Of a DNA stretch of 64,000 nt, positions 1-7,030 are shown in pieces. Under the pieces are notes generated by a model, which worked only from the letters and a program-made list of their open reading frames with translations, was not told the origin of the DNA and ran no database searches. Source of the DNA: Pseudomonas alloputida (GTDB lineage Bacteria > Pseudomonadota > Gammaproteobacteria > Pseudomonadales > Pseudomonadaceae); contig NZ_CP128540.1 in NCBI RefSeq assembly GCF_021283545.2, positions 1,523,501 to 1,587,500 on the forward strand, written 5' to 3'. How positions within the stretch are numbered: position 1 is the first letter of the stretch; each line of letters opens with the position of its first letter. The position numbers and the translations under genes are program-made.

Positions 1-421
1 CGAGCTGGTTGCGGCTGAGGCCGTCGATGACCTGTTCCGAGCTCAGCGAGCTGAGCTGAAAGTGCAGTTCGGGGTATTTTTCGCGCAGGGGCAGCAGCAG
101 GTGCATGGGGTTGAAACTGGCCAGCGGCACCGTGCCCAGGCGCAGGCTGCCGACCACCTGGCCACGGCAACTGGCAGCCTCGGCCTGCAGGCCGTCATGG
201 GCGGCGAGCAGGGTACGGGCCCAGGCCAGGATGCGCTCGCCGGCCTCGGTGAAACCTTCGAAGCGCTGGCCCCGCTTGACCAGCACCAGGTCCAGTTCGT
301 CTTCCAGGTTGCGCAGGCGCATGGACAGCGTCGGCTGGGTGATATGGCACAGCGCCGCCGCCTGGCCGAAGTGGCGGGTCTGGTCGAGGGCGATGAGGAA
401 CTTGAGCTGCTTGATGTCCAT
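1..421 (-). CDS. LysR-family transcriptional regulator (partial, N-terminal 140 residues)
   Basis: Only the start of this gene lies in the window; it runs off the left edge. The N-terminus (MDIKQLKFLIALDQTRHFGQ) is a typical LysR winged helix-turn-helix, with the recognition-helix segment CHITQPTLSMRLRNLE at about residues 29-44, followed by the linker and the first strand of the inducer-binding fold. LysR regulators bind DNA as tetramers and respond to a small ligand. It is divergent from moaB, with 141 bp between the start codons. A dyad in that gap (466-484) recurs upstream of the oxidoreductase gene at 4591, so this protein probably controls the molybdoenzyme genes. The ligand cannot be read from the sequence. 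Confidence 0.9.
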   Translation of the reverse strand, partial: MDIKQLKFLIALDQTRHFGQAAALCHITQPTLSMRLRNLEDELDLVLVKRGQRFEGFTEAGERILAWARTLLAAHDGLQAEAASCRGQVVGSLRLGTVPLASFNPMHLLLPLREKYPELHFQLSSLSSEQVIDGLSRNQL

Positions 422-464
422 GGAAGTGCCTGGCGTCTGGTTATGCAGACCTTAACCCACGTCT

Positions 465-484
465 GCGATAGATGTCATTGATCG
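465..484. promoter_or_regulatory. Candidate LysR operator in the lysR-moaB gap
   Basis: The imperfect palindrome CGATAGATGTCATTGATCG (466-484) is symmetric at 13 of 19 positions and lies midway between the divergent lysR and moaB starts. Its reverse complement matches 16 of 19 positions at 4450-4468, upstream of the formate dehydrogenase-like gene. LysR-type regulators normally bind such dyads in divergent promoters. Binding itself is inferred. Confidence 0.5.
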
Positions 485-498
485 GCCGGTACGTCATA

Positions 499-528
499 TC
501 GATTGGACGCCTCTGGGGGTATGCCTCT
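499..528 (+). promoter_or_regulatory. Candidate moaB promoter with a motif shared with the oxidoreductase gene
   Basis: The 13-mer TCGATTGGACGCC (499-511) occurs identically at 4524-4536, upstream of the oxidoreductase gene. It contains a TTGGAC -35-like hexamer; 17 bp further on lies a weak -10-like TCTAGC. The two hits are the only upstream copies noticed here. It may be the promoter core or part of a regulator site. Confidence 0.4.
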
Positions 529-562
529 AGCGTGGTGAAAATGCCCTTCAAGGAGCTTCACC

Positions 563-1081
563 GTGCGCGTCCAACTTGATGCGGTCTTCGTACCGCTGAA
601 CATCGCCGTGCTGACTGTCAGCGACACCCGTACCTACGACAACGATACTTCCGGCGCGCTGCTGGCCAACCGCTCGGTCGAGGTCGGTCACCGGCTGGTG
701 GCGCGAGCGCTGCTCAAGGACGACCTGTACAAGATCCGCGCTCAGGTGGCCAGCTGGATTGCCGATGAACAGGTGCAGGTGGTGCTGATCACCGGAGGTA
801 CCGGCTTTACCGGGCGCGACAGCACACCCGAAGCGGTCGAGTGCCTGCTGGACAAGCGTATCGATGGGTTCGGCGAGTTGTTCCGGGCATTGTCGATTCT
901 CGATATTGGCAGCTCGACCGTGCAGAGCCGGGCGTTGGCCGGGTTGTCCAACCGCACGTTGGTATGTTGCCTGCCGGGCTCGACCGGAGCCTGCCGCACC
1001 GCCTGGGAAGGCATTCTGGCCGAGCAGCTGGATGCACGGCACCGGCCATGCAACTTCGTCAAACACCTGTTGCCGATGTAG
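563..1081 (+). CDS. moaB: Molybdenum cofactor biosynthesis protein MoaB
   Basis: This is a 172-residue MoaB/MogA-family protein, which handles molybdopterin (adenylylation step) in molybdenum cofactor synthesis in the cytoplasm. The conserved VLTVSDTR strand is at about 16-23, the substrate-binding GGTGFTGRD loop at 78-86 and LPGSTGACR at 137-145. The start is GTG, preceded by AAGGAG (550-555) at good spacing. It sits near moaA and a molybdoenzyme gene, consistent with a dedicated cofactor supply. Its stop codon overlaps the first bases of a REP element that is interrupted by the IS110 insertion immediately downstream, so the gene is intact but has lost its normal 3' flank. Confidence 0.93.
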   Translation: MRVQLDAVFVPLNIAVLTVSDTRTYDNDTSGALLANRSVEVGHRLVARALLKDDLYKIRAQVASWIADEQVQVVLITGGTGFTGRDSTPEAVECLLDKRIDGFGELFRALSILDIGSSTVQSRALAGLSNRTLVCCLPGSTGACRTAWEGILAEQLDARHRPCNFVKHLLPM

Positions 1082-1229
1082 GAGATTCTATGGCCGGAGG
1101 CAAATTTTCAGTAAAAACGCCATCGGCCTCTCTCAGCAACCTCGAGGTACGAGTCAGCGTGCCAGAGAATTTCTCCCCAGCATTGGATACTGCCCGTCAG
1201 TTTGGGCGGGCTGCGTTGCAGCCCCAGCC

Positions 1230-2195
1230 TCAGCTGGCCGGCTTGGCACCTCCGGTATATATCTCGGGCTTCCAGTCGGCCTGATGCCTCATCAGGCCGA
1301 AGGCCAGCCGAGCCAAGCGACGTGCAAGGATCACCAAGGCTTGAGTGGTTTTCTTCCCCCGGGCTTGGTGATGGGCGTAATACTGCTTCCAGGTCGCGGT
1401 TCGACTGCCGCTCATCGAGGCGTTGTACAGGAGTCTACGGACCTCCGAGTCTCCGCGCTTGCTCAACTTCCCTCTGCCTGCCCATTTACCGGATTGGGAA
1501 ACCGTTACATCCATGCCTAGATAAGCGACAAAGGCGTCGCTGTTCTTGAACTCGCCGCGCATGAAGGACATCACCAGGCCGGCAGCCGTTAAGAAACCAA
1601 CACCCGGAAGCCTCTGAACACGGCGCATCTGATCGGAAAGCCCCGCCTTCTTGATCACCGCACGCAGCTGTTTTTCCAGCGAAAGCTCTATGCGTTCGAG
1701 CACTTCCTCAACACGTTTGAGTTCTGAGGCAAACAATTTGTCGCCCGACAAGCTCATCCGCAGCATGCCGCGCACTGCTACAAGTTTGGCGCGGCGGCGC
1801 AGCAGCACCTGGATCTCACGATGCCCGGCTGGTGGCGGAGTCCAAGCCTTCAAAGAGCCCCGCTCGTTGCTCAGGAAGCGGGCGAGCAAAGCGGCATCAT
1901 GGGCATCTGTTTTTGCCCGTATAGCAACACTTTCCCGGTACTTACTCAGCCTCAGCCCATCGATAACGTATACCGCGAAGCCCGCAGCATGGGCTTGCTC
2001 CGCCATTTCCATGTGATAGGTACTGGTCGCTTCGATGGCCAGCGCTGAGCCTTTGGGCAGCGTCTTGAGCCAGGCTTTGATTGCTTTCGGAGTGTTAGGG
2101 ATGGCGAAGGATTTGGTATTCGGAGCGGCTTGAATCACCAGTTCATCTTTGGAGGTGTCCACGCCAGCTTCGATTGGGATTGCGGACATTGCCAT
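1230..2195 (-). CDS. IS110-family transposase (DEDD recombinase)
   Basis: The 321-residue protein has both IS110 domains. The N-terminal RuvC-like DEDD domain shows GVDTSKDELV (D13), AIEAT (E55) and AKTDAHDAA (D97, D100). The C-terminal Transposase_20 domain shows QRLPGVGFLTAAGL at about 195-208 and a conserved serine region NASMSGSR at 258-265, expected to hold the nucleophile. No frameshift or stop is seen, so it looks active. The start is ATG with AAGGAG at 2205-2210; an internal ATG two codons later is possible. IS110 recombinases act with an RNA encoded in the element to join donor and target DNA at a dinucleotide core. Confidence 0.95.
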   Translation of the reverse strand: MAMSAIPIEAGVDTSKDELVIQAAPNTKSFAIPNTPKAIKAWLKTLPKGSALAIEATSTYHMEMAEQAHAAGFAVYVIDGLRLSKYRESVAIRAKTDAHDAALLARFLSNERGSLKAWTPPPAGHREIQVLLRRRAKLVAVRGMLRMSLSGDKLFASELKRVEEVLERIELSLEKQLRAVIKKAGLSDQMRRVQRLPGVGFLTAAGLVMSFMRGEFKNSDAFVAYLGMDVTVSQSGKWAGRGKLSKRGDSEVRRLLYNASMSGSRTATWKQYYAHHQARGKKTTQALVILARRLARLAFGLMRHQADWKPEIYTGGAKPAS

Positions 2196-2230
2196 GAATA
2201 GCTGCTCCTTGTAGCGTAGTGTGACTTGAA

Positions 2231-2384
2231 GGGCACACCCTGGCGCAGGCTTGCTTCTATTGTCGCTTGCTCGCGAGGCATTCCTTATCGGCGCTTGGGT
2301 GTTGAAAGGAGGAGGGGTGATTTCTCCTACGGTCTGTACTGCGCGAACAGTCAGAAGCGAGTTATGGCCCTCCTCCTCCCTTCA
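2231..2384 (-). ncRNA. Predicted bridge RNA of the IS110 element
   Basis: On the transposase strand the leader forms two stem-loops on paper. The first has a 13-bp stem (arms 2368-2380 and 2304-2316, two G.U pairs) around an internal loop closed by a hairpin (2334-2354). The 5' side of the loop carries AACTCGCT (2356-2363) and the 3' side GTAGGAG (2324-2330); these pair with the left and right halves of the interrupted REP. The second stem (ACACCC/GGGTGT plus GCGC/GCGC, 2291-2302 with 2235-2246) would be the donor loop. The order target loop then donor loop, upstream of the transposase, matches the IS110-group bridge RNA. Ends are approximate and expression is inferred. Confidence 0.7.
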
Positions 2385-2390
2385 AGTCCT

Positions 2391-2400
2391 ACCATACAAG
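2391..2400 (-). promoter_or_regulatory. Left-end half of a junction promoter (-10 of the bridge RNA)
   Basis: TATGGT (2396 to 2391 on the minus strand) is a -10-like hexamer at the transposase-proximal end. In a circular form of the element it would lie exactly 17 bp from TTGCCT (1103 to 1098, minus strand) at the other end, making a promoter that starts RNA around 2384. In the integrated form the base stretch at the -35 position is REP sequence with no good hexamer. Confidence 0.5.
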
Positions 2401-2422
2401 CGGGTTTACCCGCGAAGAGGCC
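2401..2422. repeat. Right part of the REP element split by the IS
   Basis: CGGGTTTACCCGCGAAGAGG is the major part of a REP; its missing GTAGGAG start is at 1078-1084 on the other side of the IS. Intact copies of the same sequence occur at, for example, 19680 and 61522. Confidence 0.9.
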
Positions 2423-2443
2423 AGAACAGGCAACCACCCACCG

Positions 2444-3343
2444 TCAGCTCAACACATACCCCACCGGCAACAAGGCGGGAGGCAGCTGCTGTTCCCCCAA
2501 TCCGGCCAGCACATCGCGCTCCACAGTCCGCACCATGGCATCGGTCGGCAGGTCGTTCTCATCGCGCCCGAACGGGTCTTCCAGCTCGTTGCCGATCGCA
2601 TCCAGCCCGAAGAACGTGTACCCCACGATGGTGGTGAACAGCGGTGCCAGCCAGCCCAGCGGCTCGGCCAGGGCAAACGGCAGCAGCAGGCAGAAAATGT
2701 AGATAGTACGGTGCAGCAGCAGCGTGTAGGGGAACGGCAAGGGAGTGCCCTTGATCCGCTCACAGGTGGCTTGCACTTCGGTCAGGCCCGCCAGGCGTTG
2801 CTCCAGCAGGTTGTAGCGCCATTCGCTGATCTGTTGCTGTGCGGCCAACCGTGAACAGTGTTCGCCGATTTCACGCAGGATGCCGTCGCACACATTGTGC
2901 GGGCTGATCGCATCGGCCCGGGCCAGCCACGGCCTGGCAGCTGCCCGTTCGTCCTCGTTACGCAGCCGGGCATTGAGTGCATGGGCGAAACCACACAGGT
3001 TGCGCAGCAGTTCGGTGCGCAGTGTTTCGTCGGTAATCACCACGCTTTCCCGCACGAACGAGCGGGTTTCGATAATCAGTTTGCCCCAGGCCTTGCGCCC
3101 CTCCCACCAACGGTCATAGCACGCGTTGTTGCGAAAGCTCATGAAGATCGACAGCGACAGGCCCAGCAAGGTGAACGGCGTGGCGCTGACCGGGTAGAAA
3201 TACGCCGGGTAATGCCGCTCGACCAGCACGATCAGCGCGGCCAGCAGTGTCACCATCAGGCAACGCAGGGCAATGCGTTTGACGATCGACCCCTTGAGGG
3301 TGAACAGCACGCGCAACACATCGGTGGAGGGTGGGACGATCAT
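2444..3343 (-). CDS. Bestrophin-like inner membrane protein (UPF0187/YneE family)
   Basis: The 299-residue protein has the bestrophin-family layout: a hydrophobic segment VKRIALRCLMVTLLAALIVL near residue 20-40, a second with GLSLSIFMSFRNNACYDRWWEGRKAWG, where the NxxxYDRWWEGR signature is characteristic, and two C-terminal membrane segments (YIFCLLLPFALAEPLGW and LFTTIVGYTFFGLDAIG) followed by ELEDPFG. Bacterial bestrophins are pentameric ion channels; the ion is not predictable here. The reading frame extends 66 codons upstream, but the ATG at 3343 fits the family length and avoids running into moaA, whose stop is 20 bp upstream. It is downstream of moaA on the same strand, probably cotranscribed; a molybdenum role is unproven. 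Confidence 0.85.
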   Translation of the reverse strand: MIVPPSTDVLRVLFTLKGSIVKRIALRCLMVTLLAALIVLVERHYPAYFYPVSATPFTLLGLSLSIFMSFRNNACYDRWWEGRKAWGKLIIETRSFVRESVVITDETLRTELLRNLCGFAHALNARLRNEDERAAARPWLARADAISPHNVCDGILREIGEHCSRLAAQQQISEWRYNLLEQRLAGLTEVQATCERIKGTPLPFPYTLLLHRTIYIFCLLLPFALAEPLGWLAPLFTTIVGYTFFGLDAIGNELEDPFGRDENDLPTDAMVRTVERDVLAGLGEQQLPPALLPVGYVLS

Positions 3344-3363
3344 GGAAGTCCAGAGACGGCTGC

Positions 3364-4368
3364 TCAGCCGCCGGTCATGTTCATGAAGCGCAGGATCTGC
3401 ACATCGCCACCGACTTCGAAATGATGGCGATAGGGCTTGAGGTGCAGCGAGTCGCGAATGGCCTTTTCCAGGCGTTCGGGGTTGCCCGGGTGGGCGCGCA
3501 GCACGTGCTTGAGGTCTACCGAGTGTTCGTTGCCCAGGCACAGCAGCAGGCGGCCTTCGACGGTGAGGCGCACGCGGTTGCAGGTGGCGCAGAAGTTGTG
3601 GCTGTGTGGGGAAATGAAGCCGACCCGGGTGTTCGCGGCTTCGGCCAGGCGCCAGTAGCGGGCCGGCCCCATGGACGACTCGGTCGATTCGACCAGCGTG
3701 AACTGCTCGGCCAGGCGTGCCCGTACTTCATCGCTGGAGCAGAACGATTCGCCACGTTCATGCTCGCTTATCACCCCCAGCGGCATTTCCTCGATGAAGG
3801 TGATGTCCAGCTCGCGTTCGATGGCAAAGCGCACCAGATCGACCAGTTCATGGTCGTTGCGGCCTTTGAGTACCACGCAGTTGAGCTTGGTGCGTTTGAA
3901 ACCGGCCTGGCGTGCGGCGTCGATGCCGGCGATTACCTGGGCTAGGTCGCCGGTGCGGGTCAGCTGCTTGAAACGGTCGGCATCCAGGCTATCCAGGCTG
4001 ATGTTCAGGCGTGTCACCCCGGCGTCGAACAGCGGCTGAGCCAGGCGCCCGAGTTGCGAGCCGTTGCTGGTCAGGCACAGCTCGCGCAGGCCGGGCAGGG
4101 CGGCGATGCGCCCGCACAGGTCGACGATGCCCTGGCGTACCAGTGGCTCGCCACCCGTCAGGCGGATCTTTCGGGTGCCCAGCGCGACGAAGCGTTCGGC
4201 CACCTGGAACAGTTCTTCGAGGCTGAGGATTTGCTGGCGCGGCAGAAACTGCATGTCTTCGGCCATGCAGTACACGCAACGGAAGTCACAGCGGTCGGTG
4301 ACCGACATCCGCAGGTAGTCGATTTTCCGGTTGAAGCCGTCGATCAGGGCCCGGCTGTTCTGTTCCAC
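3364..4368 (-). CDS. moaA: GTP 3',8-cyclase MoaA
   Basis: This 334-residue radical SAM enzyme makes the first molybdenum-cofactor precursor from GTP (3',8-cyclisation, then cPMP via MoaC). The SAM cluster cysteines are C27, C31 and C34 ([10 protein letters not shown]), the GGEP strand is at 72-75, and the second 4Fe-4S site is C260, C263 and C277 ([11 protein letters not shown]...LLLC). The functionally required C-terminal Gly-Gly is present (NMTGG). It is transcribed away from the oxidoreductase gene at 4591, with 222 bp between them. Pseudomonads often carry more than one moaA; this copy is linked to a specific molybdoenzyme and may serve it preferentially. Confidence 0.96.
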   Translation of the reverse strand: MEQNSRALIDGFNRKIDYLRMSVTDRCDFRCVYCMAEDMQFLPRQQILSLEELFQVAERFVALGTRKIRLTGGEPLVRQGIVDLCGRIAALPGLRELCLTSNGSQLGRLAQPLFDAGVTRLNISLDSLDADRFKQLTRTGDLAQVIAGIDAARQAGFKRTKLNCVVLKGRNDHELVDLVRFAIERELDITFIEEMPLGVISEHERGESFCSSDEVRARLAEQFTLVESTESSMGPARYWRLAEAANTRVGFISPHSHNFCATCNRVRLTVEGRLLLCLGNEHSVDLKHVLRAHPGNPERLEKAIRDSLHLKPYRHHFEVGGDVQILRFMNMTGG

Positions 4369-4590
4369 GTTCGCACTCGAATGGGTTGGGACATGACTCC
4401 AAGCTATAACCTGGCCGCAAGGCCGTCAAATTGCTTTGCCTGACCGGTTGATCGATGGCCTCTATCGCTTGGCATAGCCTCTGGCAGCCATGATCGAAAC
4501 CGCTTATCACGCCGTAAGATCTTTCGATTGGACGCCCCTTCCCACGCTCCATAGGCTGGAAAAAAGCATCGAAGCGTGAGGATTCATCGC
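4369..4590. promoter_or_regulatory. Divergent promoter region between moaA and the oxidoreductase gene
   Basis: No credible gene is seen in these 222 bp. GATCGATGGCCTCTATCGC (4450-4468) is the second copy of the LysR-type dyad found at 465-483 (opposite orientation, 16 of 19 identical). TCGATTGGACGCC (4524-4536) is the second copy of the moaB promoter motif; its TTGGAC is followed 17 bp on by ATAGGC. GAGGA at 4578-4582 is the ribosome binding site for the ATG at 4591. Confidence 0.5.
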
Positions 4591-6921
4591 ATGAGCCAGG
4601 ACGAACACATCAGGGACTACAAGGGCGCCGCTGCCGGCTGGGGGGCGCTCAAAAGCGTGACCAAGAGCTGGCTGGGCAGCGACAACGCCTTCAAGAACCT
4701 GCGGGCCATGCTCAAGACCAACCAGAACGGCGGTTTCGACTGCCCCGGCTGTGCCTGGGGCGAGTCGCCGGAAAGCGACATGGTCAAGTTCTGCGAAAAC
4801 GGCGCCAAGGCGGTCAACTGGGAAGCCACCGGCCGCTCGGTCGACCCGGCTTTCTTCGCCAAATACAGCGTCAGCGCGCTGAAGGAGCAGACCGACTACT
4901 GGCTTGAATACCAGGGCCGCCTCACCCACCCGATGCGCTACGACGCCGCCACCGACCACTATGTCGAAACCACCTGGCAGGAGGCCTTCGAGCTGGTCGC
5001 CAGGCACCTGCGTGCGCTGCAGTCGCCGGATGAAGCCGAATTCTACACCTCGGGCCGGGCCAGCAACGAAGCGGCGTTCCTTTACCAGCTGTTCGTGCGT
5101 GCCTACGGCACCAACAACTTCCCGGATTGCTCGAACATGTGCCACGAAGCCAGCGGCGCGGGCATGTCGGAAACCCTCGGGGTGGGCAAGGGCACCGTGG
5201 TGTTCCACGATCTGGAGCTGGCCGACGCGATATTCGTCATCGGGCAGAACCCCGGCACCAACCACCCGCGCATGCTCGAACCCCTGCGCGAAGCGGTCAA
5301 GCGTGGCGCCCAGGTCGTCTGCTTCAACCCGCTGAAAGAGCGTGGCCTTGAGCGCTTCCAGCACCCGCAGCACCCGTTCGAAATGCTCAGCAACGGCTCC
5401 GAGCCGACCTCCAGCGCCTACTTCCGCCCGGCCTTGGGTGGGGACATGGCGGCAATGCGCGGTATTGCCAAGTACTTGTTGCAATGGGAGCGCGAGGCGC
5501 AGGCCAAGGGCGAGCCGGCGGTGTTCGACCATGCCTTCATCGCCGAGCACACCAGCGGCGTCGACGATTACCTGGCGGCGGTGGACGCCACGTCCTGGGA
5601 GCACATCGTCAAACAGTCGGGCTTGACCCTGGCCGAGATCGAGCTGGCCGCCCGCATGTACCGCAAGGCCGAGCGGGTCATCATGTGCTGGGCCATGGGC
5701 GTCACCCAGCACCGCCATTCGGTGCCGACCGTGCAGGAAATCGTCAACCTGCAGCTGCTGCGTGGCAACGTCGGCAAGCCCGGCGCAGGCCTGTCGCCGG
5801 TGCGTGGCCACAGTAACGTGCAGGGTGACCGTACCATGGGCATTGACGAGAAACCCTCGGCGGCACTACTCGATGCCATCGAGCAACGTTTCCAGTTCAG
5901 TGTGCCGCGTACCCATGGGCACAACGCAGTGTTGGCGATCAAGGCTATGGAAGAGGGGCGGGCCAAGGTGTTCATCGGCCTGGGCGGCAACTTTGCCCAA
6001 GCCACCCCGGACACCGCGCGCACCCACGCGGCGCTGCAGAACTGCGCGTTGACCGTGCAGATTTCCACCAAGCTTAACCGCTCGCACCTGATCACCGGCC
6101 GCGATGCGCTGATCCTGCCGTGCCTGGGCCGTACCGAAATCGACCTGCAGGCCGAAGGGCCGCAAGGCGTGACCGTGGAGGACACCTTCAGCATGGTGCA
6201 CATCTCCAATGGCCAGTTGCGCCCGCGCTCGCCGCATATGCGCTCGGAGCCGTGGATCATTGCCGGTATGGCCAAGGCCACGCTGGGCAACCAGCCGATC
6301 GACTGGGAGTACGCGGTGGCCGATTACAACCGCATTCGCGACATGATCGCTGACGTGATTCCGGGCTTTACCGGTTTCAATGAACGCTTGAACAGCCCCG
6401 GCGGGTTCCACCTTGGCAACAATGCCGCCGATCGCAACTTCCGCACGGCCACGGGCAAGGCCCGCTTCATGCCCCACGCGCTGCCCGAGGAACTGGTCAA
6501 CGCCAAGGTACTGGCCCGTGGTGACAAGCCCGACCTGATTTTGCAGACCCTGCGTTCGCACGATCAGTACAACACCACCCTGTATGGCCTGGACGACCGC
6601 TACCGTGGGGTGTTCGGCCTGCGTGAAGTGGTGTTTGTCAACGAAGCCGACATCCGTCGCCTGGGCTTCGAACCGGGTGAGCAGGTGGACCTTGTGTCGC
6701 TGTGGGAGGATGGCGTGGAGCGGCGGGTGTCGGGATTCCGCCTGGTGGCGTATGACGTGCCCGAGGGGCAGGCGGCGGCGTATTACCCGGAAACCAACCC
6801 GTTGGTACCGCTGGAAAGTTATGGTGAGGGGACCTATACCCCGACCTCGAAATTCGTGGCGATCAAGGTCGAAAAGGCCAAGGCGGGGAACCGCATTGCG
6901 GCGGTGTTGGCCTCGGATTGA
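4591..6921 (+). CDS. FdhF/YdeP-family molybdopterin oxidoreductase (formate dehydrogenase-like alpha subunit)
   Basis: The 776-residue protein belongs to the bis-MGD molybdopterin oxidoreductases of the YdeP type. Near the N-terminus there is only a CPGC motif (C51, C54), lacking the full four-cysteine 4Fe-4S signature of classic formate dehydrogenases. The active-site region reads DCSNMCHEASGAGMSE (C180, C184), where a cysteine replaces the selenocysteine of FdhF. The C-terminal 150 residues form the dinucleotide-binding domain. Substrate is not certain; E. coli YdeP is linked to acid resistance. The chosen ATG has GAGGA at spacing 8; a GTG at 4576 is in frame but poorly placed. moaA and moaB flank it, and LysR probably regulates it. 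Confidence 0.9.
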   Translation: MSQDEHIRDYKGAAAGWGALKSVTKSWLGSDNAFKNLRAMLKTNQNGGFDCPGCAWGESPESDMVKFCENGAKAVNWEATGRSVDPAFFAKYSVSALKEQTDYWLEYQGRLTHPMRYDAATDHYVETTWQEAFELVARHLRALQSPDEAEFYTSGRASNEAAFLYQLFVRAYGTNNFPDCSNMCHEASGAGMSETLGVGKGTVVFHDLELADAIFVIGQNPGTNHPRMLEPLREAVKRGAQVVCFNPLKERGLERFQHPQHPFEMLSNGSEPTSSAYFRPALGGDMAAMRGIAKYLLQWEREAQAKGEPAVFDHAFIAEHTSGVDDYLAAVDATSWEHIVKQSGLTLAEIELAARMYRKAERVIMCWAMGVTQHRHSVPTVQEIVNLQLLRGNVGKPGAGLSPVRGHSNVQGDRTMGIDEKPSAALLDAIEQRFQFSVPRTHGHNAVLAIKAMEEGRAKVFIGLGGNFAQATPDTARTHAALQNCALTVQISTKLNRSHLITGRDALILPCLGRTEIDLQAEGPQGVTVEDTFSMVHISNGQLRPRSPHMRSEPWIIAGMAKATLGNQPIDWEYAVADYNRIRDMIADVIPGFTGFNERLNSPGGFHLGNNAADRNFRTATGKARFMPHALPEELVNAKVLARGDKPDLILQTLRSHDQYNTTLYGLDDRYRGVFGLREVVFVNEADIRRLGFEPGEQVDLVSLWEDGVERRVSGFRLVAYDVPEGQAAAYYPETNPLVPLESYGEGTYTPTSKFVAIKVEKAKAGNRIAAVLASD

Positions 6922-6934
6922 TGGGGTGCCTGTG

Positions 6935-7028
6935 CTGGCCTCTTCGCGGGTGAACCCGCTCCTACGGGACCCCACAGCGCTTGAGGTTGAGGTGATCCTG
7001 TGAGGTTGCCCGCGAAGAATCCAGCACC
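6935..7028. repeat. REP pair, second copy degenerate
   Basis: A REP (GGCCTCTTCGCGGGTGAACC, from 6938) is followed by a decayed inverted copy GGTTGCCCGCGAAGAATCC (7003-7021). They fill the convergent gap between the oxidoreductase and the Lrp gene and could act as a bidirectional transcription end. Confidence 0.75.
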
Positions 7029-7030
7029 GG

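Larger units (their letters stand above)
1085..2400 (-). mobile_element. IS110-family insertion sequence inserted in a REP element
   Basis: The element is about 1316 bp with one transposase on the minus strand, a 205-nt leader (2196-2400) and a 145-nt tail (1085-1229). Left flank GTAGGAG (1078-1084) joined to CGGGTTTACCCGCGAAGAGG (2401 onward) gives a perfect P. putida REP, so the boundaries can be deduced. AG (CT on the transposase strand) is present at 1083-1084 and 2399-2400, as expected for the core dinucleotide of IS110 recombination; there is no other target duplication and there are no obvious terminal inverted repeats. Known P. putida IS110 elements (ISPpu9, ISPpu10) also target REPs. 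Whether this is one of them needs a database match. Confidence 0.9.

Noticed and set aside
1090..1284. An ATG frame right after moaB (MAGGKFSVKTPSASL at its start)
   Set aside because: It begins 6 bp inside the IS110 end and runs into the antisense of the transposase; the flanking REP shows that this DNA belongs to the IS, not to a moa gene.
5866..6975. A 369-codon minus-strand frame opposite the molybdoenzyme
   Set aside because: Antisense of a conserved gene, with no domain; the oxidoreductase is intact.
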